From the NCBI RefSeq assembly GCF_001465545.3, contig NZ_CP013480.3, positions 4,154,001 through 4,218,000 on the forward strand: DNA of 64,000 nt. The letters are read 5' to 3'. Each line of letters opens with the position of its first letter. Within the stretch, counting starts at the first letter, position 1. A program made the translations under genes and the position numbers. Shown here piece by piece: positions 57,174 through 64,000 of the stretch. The notes below the pieces were generated by a model. The model did no database searches. It was not told the DNA's origin and saw nothing but the letters and a program-made list of their open reading frames with translations. Source of the DNA: Pandoraea norimbergensis (GTDB lineage Bacteria > Pseudomonadota > Gammaproteobacteria > Burkholderiales > Burkholderiaceae).

Positions 57174-58829
57174 TTACAGGTGCGTTTCGTGGACCCCAAT
57201 GTCGTCGATATCGATGCACACCGTCGCTGCGGAAGCCGAATTCGACCCGACACCGCCCATGCGGGCGTCAGGCGCCGACGGTGGGCTTTCACCGCTACCC
57301 GGTCCACTTGCCATCAACCACTCAGGCAACATCGCGCCGTAGTGCTGATACGCCAGCAACACCCGATACGCGGCGCGTACCGACGTTGCACCGCTCCATC
57401 GCCACCCGTCGTCGCGCCAGCGTTTGCCCCACGAGCTCTCCGCCGGTTGCAGACTCAGGAACGACATGCTCCTCGTAATCGATGCGTGGCTTTTCACGCC
57501 GAAACGCTCACATGACTGCGCAATCGCATTCACGGTCAGCGGATCGGGATGATGAAGAAGGAAGTCGCACAAGCCCTTATCCGAGGCGATTTTTGCAAGC
57601 AACGACGTGTCGCAGTGGATCGAGAGCTTCATGACGCGCGCCACGCGCCGCATCACCAGCGCCAGTTCCGCCTCCGGCACACGACCTACCGCATCGCCCA
57701 ATGCCTGCCACCGTTCACGTAAATTGCGTGCGTCGTGAGTGAACGCCACCTTGCGCGCCCACGTGCCTGCGAGACTCGTCACCGCGCGGCAACTGTCGAG
57801 CACAAGGCCGGCCACCCGCAGTACGCCCCGATCGCTATCAAGGCCATGCGTTTCGGGCCCCAGCCACGACGACACCCAAAGAATCAACCGTGCCGGGGGT
57901 ACCGCCGAATTCGCCAGCGTGAACAGCGTTGCCACGTCACGCAACCGCGTGAGCGTGCCCAACGCGTCACGCCATGAAGAAGGCGGTGACTTAGCCGCGC
58001 TCGCCCCGCCCCGCATGTCCTCAGGCAGACACGCGGCAAGCAACCGGCAACCGGCATCCATACGTTTGAGCACTTCATCGACCGCGTGGTGACGGATCAT
58101 CGTTGGCGAGCCCAGCGACTGCGTGATCAGGCCCTTCAGCCCTTCGACGCTCAATAGCGTCCAGTCGGCCCATGGAATATCGAACGGTGTGTTCGCGGCC
58201 GCAGCGCCCGGCCACAGACCACCGGCCGGCTCGGGCGAAACCTCTGCCAGTGCCGCGTCGCGATATAACCGTTCGCCAATGATCGCGAGCAGTGACACGT
58301 TGCCTAGCAACGACAACAGGTCGCGTGCCACGCGAAAATGCCATCCCCGGTCACCGGTCTTGCTCATGAGCGCCAACCACGTAGCGATTTCGCCCGCGAC
58401 CGCGTCGAAAGGGTCATTGACCGCCGGGTACTTCGCGCCCGTCTCTGCGGACATCGGGCCGGTCAGCGCCGCCTCGATTTTTTCAAGTTGGGTGGCCAAT
58501 CTCGCATCCCGCTCGTGGGCGAGATCAAACTCTTTGCGATAGAAGTGCTGGCAAGGACCGGTGGTTACCCAGAGGCCCGCCCATGCGCGCATGAAGGCAT
58601 CCGTCAGCTCGCGACGCATTGCGCGTCGCGTCGACAGTACGTCGGGGCAGAGATCGCGCATGCTGTTGGAGGCGCGCACGAGACTGTCCGCAATGTCGGC
58701 ATGCCGCGAACTGCGGTGCGCGACCTGCTCATGTGTACGCGCAAAACTCGCCCCGCGTGCGCCGTTCCAAGAGCAACCTCTGCGTGCGTCGCGTGCCCCT
58801 TGCGCACGGATGGCGACCTGATGTGGCAT
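57174..58829 (-). CDS. Unrecognised 551-residue protein
   Basis: 551 residues from ATG 58829, which has AAGGGGGACGTC upstream. No known domain is recognised. The N-terminal 60 residues are Arg-, Ser- and Ala-rich without hydrophobic signal. The rest is mostly helical and soluble-looking (for example GWHFRVARDLLSLLGNVSLL, LKGLITQSLGSPTMIRHHAV, LVMRRVARVMKLSIHCDTSL). The C-terminal 35 residues are Gly/Ser/Ala-rich and end in CIDIDDIGVHE. Isolated, between a LysR gene and ycgR. It could be cytoplasmic or a type III-like effector; nothing here decides. Confidence 0.6.
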   Translation of the reverse strand: MPHQVAIRAQGARDARRGCSWNGARGASFARTHEQVAHRSSRHADIADSLVRASNSMRDLCPDVLSTRRAMRRELTDAFMRAWAGLWVTTGPCQHFYRKEFDLAHERDARLATQLEKIEAALTGPMSAETGAKYPAVNDPFDAVAGEIATWLALMSKTGDRGWHFRVARDLLSLLGNVSLLAIIGERLYRDAALAEVSPEPAGGLWPGAAAANTPFDIPWADWTLLSVEGLKGLITQSLGSPTMIRHHAVDEVLKRMDAGCRLLAACLPEDMRGGASAAKSPPSSWRDALGTLTRLRDVATLFTLANSAVPPARLILWVSSWLGPETHGLDSDRGVLRVAGLVLDSCRAVTSLAGTWARKVAFTHDARNLRERWQALGDAVGRVPEAELALVMRRVARVMKLSIHCDTSLLAKIASDKGLCDFLLHHPDPLTVNAIAQSCERFGVKSHASITRSMSFLSLQPAESSWGKRWRDDGWRWSGATSVRAAYRVLLAYQHYGAMLPEWLMASGPGSGESPPSAPDARMGGVGSNSASAATVCIDIDDIGVHETHL

Positions 58830-59226
58830 GACGTCCCCCTTTGCCTGATGGTGTCGACCAGCGCCAACCGAAGCTCGCTGGCAAACCGTCGACCATAGGG
58901 CGACGATGGGACCACCTGCGACAGCCCATCGAGCGGGCACGCGGTGGGCGCAGTACCGGACGTGAGTCCCCGGCAAAAATCCGACAAAGTACCGCCGAAA
59001 CCGTCAAGCCAAAGGCACCCCAGCGAGTACCCACTTACGCAAGCTGCATACACAGCCAAAGCGTGATTGCCGTTGCCATGGCGCGTCGCCTCTCGCCAAG
59101 TGCCAATGCGGCGCGGTAGACTTCGGACCACTGACGTCCACCGTGTCTGCCCTGTCTTGCCACGGTTAGACGCCGCACGACTTCTGCTGCGCGCATGACG
59201 CGCGTCACGCTCACTCGCTCACTGCC
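58830..59226. other. Divergent intergenic region, nothing recognised
   Basis: About 400 bp between the unrecognised gene (minus) and ycgR (plus). It presumably holds both promoters. Frames exist through it, but none has a recognisable domain or convincing ribosome-binding site. Confidence 0.4.
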
Positions 59227-60195
59227 ATGTCTTCTGCCACGTCATCGTCGTTGCCACTCGTAGCGCTCACGCCCGCCGACATCCCCCTCGGCGAACCCTT
59301 GCTCTGGGCCGTCGTCGATCGTAACGGCGACCCGCTGCTGGCAGAGGGCGATATCGTCCCGACCCAAGCGGGTCTCGACTGGCTGTTCACGTCATTCGCG
59401 CCGCATCGTGTCGCGACACTCGGCGCCGACACCGAAGTGGGCACTGACGAAGGCGCTGCCGCCGACGCCGAAGCGAGTACTGACATGCCAGCCGCAGGCG
59501 CAGCGGCGGCCGCCACCGCCACCGCCACCGATGCTGCAGGCGGCGCACAAACGCAGTACGGACTCACCGACCTCAATCTGCGCCCCGGCGACTGGCTTCA
59601 GATTCAGTTGCCGCCCGGGGCCGGTTCGCTGCGCATTCGCACGCGTGTCATCGGCCATGCACCGAATCAGATGCTGTTCGTCACCGCGCCAACCGGACGC
59701 TCGGCGCCGCCCTCGTTGCAAGCCAGCGAGCGTCTCGAACTGTGGACGTTCTCGGGCGAAGACATCTATCACTTCGTCTGCACGGTCGAACGTGTGGAGC
59801 GCATTCCGTTCGAGTACGTGGTGCTGTCAGCGCCCGCACAGATCCGCCGCAAAGTGCTGCGCCGTTCGCAACGCGTTTCCGCCCGTCTGGTCGCCTCGAT
59901 CACGATGGGTGAAGTCAAACATCTCGCCCTGTTGCAGGACGTGAGCGCCGAAGGCGTATCGTTGCTGACCGACGCCCCGCTTGGTGCCCCCGGCGAGACG
60001 ATGCAACTGGCCTTCCGTGTGCGGGTCGGCGATATCGATATGCCCGTGGAAGCCACCGGCACAATTCGCGGCATCCAGCAAAACGACGACGGCGCGCACC
60101 TGCACGGCATCGAATTGCCGTCGCTCGAACCCGCGCACTACGTCGCGCTCAAGTGCTACGTGTACGAGCGCTTGCTTGCGCTCGGAGGCGCGTGA
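59227..60195 (+). CDS. ycgR: YcgR-type flagellar brake protein (PilZ domain)
   Basis: 322 residues. YcgR N-terminal domain (about 10-200) and C-terminal PilZ domain with the c-di-GMP motifs R212-xxx-R216 (RRSQR) and D-x-S-x-x-G (DVSAEG, 238-243). When c-di-GMP rises YcgR slows flagellar rotation. An Ala/Thr/Asp-rich insertion of about 40 residues (68-108) splits the N-terminal domain. Its TGA overlaps the ATG of the next gene by one base, so an IclR regulator is translated with it; no flagellar gene is nearby. Confidence 0.85.
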   Translation: MSSATSSSLPLVALTPADIPLGEPLLWAVVDRNGDPLLAEGDIVPTQAGLDWLFTSFAPHRVATLGADTEVGTDEGAAADAEASTDMPAAGAAAAATATATDAAGGAQTQYGLTDLNLRPGDWLQIQLPPGAGSLRIRTRVIGHAPNQMLFVTAPTGRSAPPSLQASERLELWTFSGEDIYHFVCTVERVERIPFEYVVLSAPAQIRRKVLRRSQRVSARLVASITMGEVKHLALLQDVSAEGVSLLTDAPLGAPGETMQLAFRVRVGDIDMPVEATGTIRGIQQNDDGAHLHGIELPSLEPAHYVALKCYVYERLLALGGA

Positions 60196-60980
60196 TGGCG
60201 AAATCTTCGGAAGGAGAACGTCCGCGCACGCTCGCGAGCCAGACGCTGTTTCGCGGCCTCGACATCGTCGAAGCCGTTGCCGCCGGTGTCGATACCGTGC
60301 CCGCGCTCTCCGCCCATCTGGGCATCACGTCGTCGACCACGCATCGCATTGCGTCGGCGCTAGTGCATGCCGGGTATCTGCGCTTTGAACCGCGTCGCGG
60401 CTACCGGCTCGGCAACAAGCTCATCGAACTCGGCTTTCTCGCCTACCGGCAGATCGACCTGCCACGCGTGGCACGCCCCACGCTCGAGGCCCTCGCCAGC
60501 GAAACACAGGACACCGTGCATCTGGCCGTGGCCGATGGCTGGGAGGTGATGTATCTCGACAAGCTGCCCGGTCAACGGGCGGTGGAAATCAGTTCCCGTA
60601 TCGGCGGTCGCAAGCCGATCTGCGTGACGGGCGTGGGCAAGGCGCTGCTGCTCGATCAGGACGACGCCGAATGGCGGGCGCAGCTTGAGCACTATCAGAC
60701 GCGCGTGCCGTCGCATCCGATAGACACAGCCGCGTGGCTCACGCGGATGCGCGACTATGCCCGCCAGGGGTATGCGTTCGATCTGGAAGACGACACCCCG
60801 ACGATTCGCTGCGTGGCCGCACCGATCTATGACGCCAGCCAGCGCATCGTGGCGGCGATCAGCGTGTCGAGCACCACCAAGTACATGAGCCGCGAGCGCA
60901 TGCAGGAACTCGTGCCGCGCGTGAAAGACGCCGCCGCACGCATCAGCCAGCAACTCGGCTGGTCGGGCAACGCGCGCTGA
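60195..60980 (+). CDS. IclR-family transcriptional regulator
   Basis: 261 residues from the ATG in TGATG shared with the ycgR stop. Winged HTH (about 14-75; VPALSAHLGITSSTTHRIAS) and IclR effector domain (GRKPICVTGVGKALLLDQDD, AAPIYDASQRIVAAISVSST). It converges with the mhpE/mhpF pair, which similar IclR proteins (MhpR group) control, and may regulate it. Confidence 0.92.
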   Translation: MAKSSEGERPRTLASQTLFRGLDIVEAVAAGVDTVPALSAHLGITSSTTHRIASALVHAGYLRFEPRRGYRLGNKLIELGFLAYRQIDLPRVARPTLEALASETQDTVHLAVADGWEVMYLDKLPGQRAVEISSRIGGRKPICVTGVGKALLLDQDDAEWRAQLEHYQTRVPSHPIDTAAWLTRMRDYARQGYAFDLEDDTPTIRCVAAPIYDASQRIVAAISVSSTTKYMSRERMQELVPRVKDAAARISQQLGWSGNAR

Positions 60981-61019
60981 GCGGTGCCCCACTCTCTCTC
61001 ATTCGCGAATCATCGCGCA

Positions 61020-61054
61020 TAAAAAACGCCGGCCCTTCGTGAGAATGGCCGGCG
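61020..61054 (-). terminator. Terminator of the aldolase/dehydrogenase pair
   Basis: CGCCGGCC (61027-61034) and GGCCGGCG (61047-61054) form the stem; the minus strand continues into TTTTTT (61026-61021). It lies about 40 bp after the aldolase stop. Confidence 0.8.
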
Positions 61055-61095
61055 TGAAGACTTGCCGAGATGCTACAACTGCTTGGGTGAAATCG

Positions 61096-62115
61096 TCAGG
61101 CAGCGCGGCGCTTGAGCAGGTCGAGCGCAACGTCCACGATCATGTCTTCCTGACCGCCAACCATGCGGCGCTGACCCAGTTCGACGAGAATGTCGACCGT
61201 CTTCAGGTCATAACGCGCCGCTGCCGCTTCGGCGTGACGCAGGAAGCTCGAATACACACCGGCATACCCCAGCGCCAGCGTCTCGCGATCCACACGCACC
61301 GCACGATCCTGCAACGGACGCACGATGTCGTCGGCCGCATCCATCAGGGTGTACAGATCGCAGCCGTGATTCCAGCCCAGACGCGACGCCGCCGCAATAA
61401 ATACTTCCAGCGGCGCATTGCCTGCGCCCGCGCCCATGCCCGCGAGGCTCGCGTCGATACGGTCGCAGCCCTCTTCCACGGCCACGATCGAATTCGCCAC
61501 GCCCAGACTCAGGTTGTGGTGCGCATGCATGCCGGTCAGCGTGTCGGCGTTAAGCACGTCCTTGAACGCGCGGAAACGATCGCGCACGTCGGTCATGCCC
61601 AGTGCGCCGCCCGAGTCCACCACGTAGATACAGGTCGCGCCGTACGACTCCATCAGCTTCGCCTGCTCCGCCAGATGCTGCGGCGTGGTCATGTGGCTCA
61701 TCATCAGAAAACCGACGGTGTCCATGCCCAGTTCGCGGGCGTATTCAATGTGCTGACGCGAAACGTCGGCCTCGGTGCAATGCGTGGCGATACGCACTAC
61801 GCGAGCACCAGCGTCATAGGCTTCGCGCAGGTCGTGCACGGTGCCCACGCCCGGCAGCAACAGCGTGGCGACCTTGGCGTGCTGAACGGTTTCCGCGACG
61901 GCGGCGATCCATTCCAGATCGGTGTGCGCGCCAAACCCGTAGTTGAAGCTCGATCCCGACAAGCCGTCGCCGTGGGCGACTTCGATCGAATCGACACGGG
62001 CGGCATCGAGCGCCGCCGCAATCGCCTTCACGTTGGCGATGCTGTACTGGTGACGAATGGCGTGGCTGCCGTCGCGCAGCGTCACGTCAGAGATATAAAG
62101 TTTTTTCTGCGTCAT
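61096..62115 (-). CDS. mhpE: 4-hydroxy-2-oxovalerate aldolase
   Basis: 339 residues from ATG 62115. HMGL-type TIM barrel with [15 protein letters not shown] (metal and substrate site), [20 protein letters not shown] and [15 protein letters not shown], then the DmpG communication domain. Splits 4-hydroxy-2-oxovalerate to pyruvate and acetaldehyde, and channels the aldehyde to the dehydrogenase encoded 32 bp upstream. Close to DmpG/BphI/MhpE. The hydratase (mhpD/dmpE) is not in the window. Confidence 0.94.
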   Translation of the reverse strand: MTQKKLYISDVTLRDGSHAIRHQYSIANVKAIAAALDAARVDSIEVAHGDGLSGSSFNYGFGAHTDLEWIAAVAETVQHAKVATLLLPGVGTVHDLREAYDAGARVVRIATHCTEADVSRQHIEYARELGMDTVGFLMMSHMTTPQHLAEQAKLMESYGATCIYVVDSGGALGMTDVRDRFRAFKDVLNADTLTGMHAHHNLSLGVANSIVAVEEGCDRIDASLAGMGAGAGNAPLEVFIAAASRLGWNHGCDLYTLMDAADDIVRPLQDRAVRVDRETLALGYAGVYSSFLRHAEAAAARYDLKTVDILVELGQRRMVGGQEDMIVDVALDLLKRRAA

Positions 62116-62147
62116 GGTGAGGTGTCTTCCCGAAGAGCGTGCGGCGT

Positions 62148-63092
62148 TCAGGCCGCGAGGGCCAGACGAGTGGCGGCGATACGATCGGCACACGCCAATG
62201 CTGCGCTGGTCATGATGTCGAGGTTGCCTGCATAGGCCGGCAGGTAGTGCGCGGCCCCTTCCACTTCGAGGAATACCGACGTCTTGAGGCCCGTCAGCTT
62301 GCCGAGGCCCGGCACGTTGAGCGGACGCGACGCGTCGAACAGTTCAAATTGCACTTTCTGCTTGAGGCGATAGCCCGGCACATAGGCGTGCACTTTGTCG
62401 ACCATCGTCTGGATGCTGGCTTCGATGGCGGCCTGATCGCCCGGTTCGGACAACACGAATACGGTGTCGCGCATGATGAGCGGCGGCTCGGCCGGATTCA
62501 GCACGATGATCGCCTTGCCGCGCGACGCGCCACCCAGCACTTCGATGGCCTTCGACGTGGTTTCGGTGAACTCGTCGATGTTGGCACGCGTACCCGGGCC
62601 GGCCGACTTGCTCGAAATCGATGCGACGATTTCGGCGTAGTGCACCTTCGCCACTTGCGAGATAGCCGCGACCATCGGAATCGTGGCCTGTCCGCCGCAC
62701 GTGACCATGTTGATGTTGGTGGCGTCGAGATGCGCGTCGAGGTTGATCGACGGGATCACATACGGCCCGATCGCGGCCGGCGTCAGATCGATCACCTGCA
62801 CGCCGCGCGCTTGCAGCAGTTCGTTGTGGTGCGCATGCGCTTTGGCCGACGTTGCGTCGAACGCAATGCGGATGTCTTCAAAGCCCGGCATTGCCAGCAG
62901 ACCTTCGATGCCGCCGGAAGTCACCGGCACACCGAGGCGCTGTGCGCGCGCTAGCCCGTCGGACGCCGGATCGATACCGACCATTGCGCCCATTTCCAGA
63001 TGCTCGCTGTTGCGCATCACCTTGATCATGAGGTCGGTGCCGATGTTGCCCGAGCCAATGATCGCCACTTTCTGTTTGCGTCGTTCCGTCAC
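62148..63092 (-). CDS. mhpF: Acetaldehyde dehydrogenase (acylating)
   Basis: 314 residues from a GTG at 63092 with CAGGAGACGACA ahead. This start puts the catalytic cysteine at 132 ([11 protein letters not shown]), the same number as in DmpF of Pseudomonas CF600, whereas the GTG nine codons upstream does not. NAD site [18 protein letters not shown]. Converts acetaldehyde, NAD+ and CoA to acetyl-CoA in complex with the aldolase. End of a meta-cleavage pathway whose other genes lie elsewhere. Confidence 0.95.
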   Translation of the reverse strand: MTERRKQKVAIIGSGNIGTDLMIKVMRNSEHLEMGAMVGIDPASDGLARAQRLGVPVTSGGIEGLLAMPGFEDIRIAFDATSAKAHAHHNELLQARGVQVIDLTPAAIGPYVIPSINLDAHLDATNINMVTCGGQATIPMVAAISQVAKVHYAEIVASISSKSAGPGTRANIDEFTETTSKAIEVLGGASRGKAIIVLNPAEPPLIMRDTVFVLSEPGDQAAIEASIQTMVDKVHAYVPGYRLKQKVQFELFDASRPLNVPGLGKLTGLKTSVFLEVEGAAHYLPAYAGNLDIMTSAALACADRIAATRLALAA

Positions 63093-63139
63093 TGTCGTCT
63101 CCTGAACGTATCCGTCCACCGCTTACCGGTATGAGGCGC

Positions 63140-63169
63140 ATCGTAATTCCGTCGCCGCTTTAATGTCAA
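63140..63169 (-). promoter_or_regulatory. Sigma-70 type promoter of mhpF-mhpE
   Basis: Read on the minus strand, TTGACA (63169-63164) and TACGAT (63145-63140) are spaced 18 bp, with a start near 63133 about 40 bp before the GTG. The -35 box is perfect; the -10 is fair. Confidence 0.6.
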
Positions 63170-63199
63170 TATGTAAACATTGATCTCATATATTGAGAT
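63166..63199. promoter_or_regulatory. Two adjacent palindromes over the mhpF promoter
   Basis: TCAAT (63166-63170) with ATTGA (63179-63183), and ATCTCA (63183-63188) with TGAGAT (63194-63199), form two abutting inverted repeats that cover and flank the -35 box. Probably regulator sites, for instance of an IclR protein. Confidence 0.5.
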
Positions 63200-63227
63200 A
63201 TTGAAAGTCGGCGAATTTGGCCTCGGC

Positions 63228-63680
63228 TTATCCACACTTTTTGTTCACAAGCCCGTTGATAACTTGCGGAAAAGCATCGCAAGTGACTGATTCAACAGGG
63301 AAGAAATGCAGAGCGCGAAAGTTGTGCCAATCGCTGCAAATCGAGGCACGACGCGTGTTTCGGCGGGGTAACGTTATCCACAGAATTTGTTTGCAAGCCA
63401 GTGGACAACTTGCGGATAGCTATCTCAAGTGCTTGATGCAAAGAGGAAAAAGTGCGGCGCGCAATAGATGCGCCAATATCGAGGCAGACGATGGCAGCGG
63501 TGACACGTTTGTCGACGCAGGCGCCTCCGGATGTTGTGGCCTACGGTTATCCACAGAAAATGTTCACAACCCGGTGCATAACCCGCCCATATCTGACGTA
63601 TCTGCTTGATACGAAAGCACTTATGAACGAAGCAGCAGGTTCGGTCACCGAACGCTTCTTGCGTGGGCATCTTCCCAATT
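63228..63680. repeat. Three degenerate tandem units, each with a perfect DnaA box
   Basis: TTATCCACA occurs at 63228-63236, 63374-63382 and 63547-63555, all on the plus strand. Each is followed by a related sequence: (T)GTTCACAA or GTTTGCAAG; then an inverted box-like GTTGATAAC, GTGGACAAC or GTGCATAAC; then in units 1-2 ACTTGCGGA and CAAGTG; then a (C)TTGAT-type block. Spacings are 146 and 173 bp. Units 1 and 2 align over more than 100 bp; unit 3 only in the first part. An AT-rich stretch (63158-63220) lies to the left. No gene is seen here. Confidence 0.75.
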
Positions 63681-63771
63681 AGCCAGAAGGCCGAACTTTC
63701 GCGACGCAGAGCGAGTCTAGTTAGTCGTCTTTTCTCCGCCGCCTTTTTACAGCGAACCCACGCCTTTCTTC

Positions 63772-64000
63772 ATGACGTCTACGAACCCCCAGAACAACGG
63801 GCGGCTCGCGCAATCGATTTGTGTCGTACCGCCCCCCTCACGCTTTCCGCTTTCTCGCCCTGCCAGTCGTCCCTCGCGTGCGTCGCTGCGCGCCGTCCCC
63901 ACACTTGCCGCACTGACGACGGCGCTGGCGCTGTCGTGGTCCATCGAAGTCGGTGCTGAAGAGCGCAAGCGCAGCGGCATCGCCTCGTGGCCCGGCGCCA
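63772..64000 (+). CDS. Truncated ORF, possible membrane-anchored protein
   Basis: An ATG opens a frame of 76 codons that stays open to the window edge. It starts MTSTNPQNNGRLAQS, is Pro/Arg/Ser-rich, then has one hydrophobic segment (TLAALTTALALSWSIEVGAE) followed by ERKRSGIASWPGA. A single membrane span with a basic cytoplasmic tail is plausible. The ribosome-binding site is weak. Gene identity cannot be given from this part. Confidence 0.4.
   Translation, partial: MTSTNPQNNGRLAQSICVVPPPSRFPLSRPASRPSRASLRAVPTLAALTTALALSWSIEVGAEERKRSGIASWPGA

Noticed and set aside
63228..63555. Calling this the chromosomal oriC or a CRISPR array
   Set aside because: Three repeats of 146-173 bp are too long and too diverged for CRISPR. 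Without dnaA, skew data or neighbouring replication genes an oriC label would be overreach, so it is reported as a DnaA-box cluster.
63452..63682. 76-codon plus-strand frame across the DnaA-box units
   Set aside because: It spans the third repeat unit and has no ribosome-binding site or domain.

Overview
The window is GC-rich chromosomal DNA from a betaproteobacterium of the Burkholderiales. The gene content and protein sequences look most like Pandoraea or a close relative; this is my recognition of the families, not a database result. I see no rRNA, tRNA, CRISPR array, prophage or complete insertion sequence. Most reading frames other than those listed are antisense shadows of high-GC genes.

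Left part (1-9.5 kb): two paralogous AspT/YidE-type transporters on the minus strand are separated by a 269-bp element with 31-bp inverted ends. Then come a gene-poor 0.8-kb stretch with a possible 20-codon ORF and hairpins, a YXWGXW-repeat exported protein, a MATE transporter, hisN, a RarD-type permease, a small lipoprotein and a universal stress protein. At 9.5-14 kb lies a four-gene sugar or glycerol-3-phosphate type ABC importer. At 14-16 kb a membrane PAS protein precedes an alpha/beta hydrolase with a cysteine nucleophile.

16.2-26.0 kb is one minus-strand peptide-scavenging unit. It reads: RpiR/MurR-type regulator, isoaspartyl peptidase (iaaA), gsiA-B-C-D importer, DmpA-type aminopeptidase, DppA-type D-aminopeptidase. 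27.4-33.9 kb holds branched-chain or short acyl-CoA catabolism (3-hydroxyisobutyryl-CoA hydrolase, acyl-CoA dehydrogenase, acyl-CoA synthetase, SDR) with an AraC regulator. 33.9-37.6 kb has an MFS transporter and a porin below an IclR regulator, with a striking repeated operator. An orphan terminator (possible small RNA) and a transposase-derived ORF follow.

38.9-46.5 kb is a compact seven-gene minus-strand run: GntR regulator, a D-2-hydroxyglutarate dehydrogenase-like flavoprotein, a TIM-barrel lactonase-like hydrolase, an MFS transporter, etfB, etfA and an LhgO-like oxidase. It looks like a route for both enantiomers of 2-hydroxyglutarate, perhaps from its lactone. 47-48.6 kb carries amtB behind a clear sigma-54 promoter and an NtrC-type site. 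48.7-53.2 kb has a low-GC exported orphan and a peptidase, amidohydrolase and transporter set with a divergent LysR. 54-57 kb carries stress and redox genes (SnoaL-like, DoxX, pirin) with a LysR. 57.2-58.8 kb encodes an unrecognised 551-residue protein.

The right end has a YcgR-type PilZ protein overlapping an IclR regulator, then mhpE/mhpF-type aldolase and acetaldehyde dehydrogenase. Upstream of these is a 0.45-kb stretch with three degenerate tandem units, each starting with a perfect DnaA box. A truncated ORF runs off the right edge.
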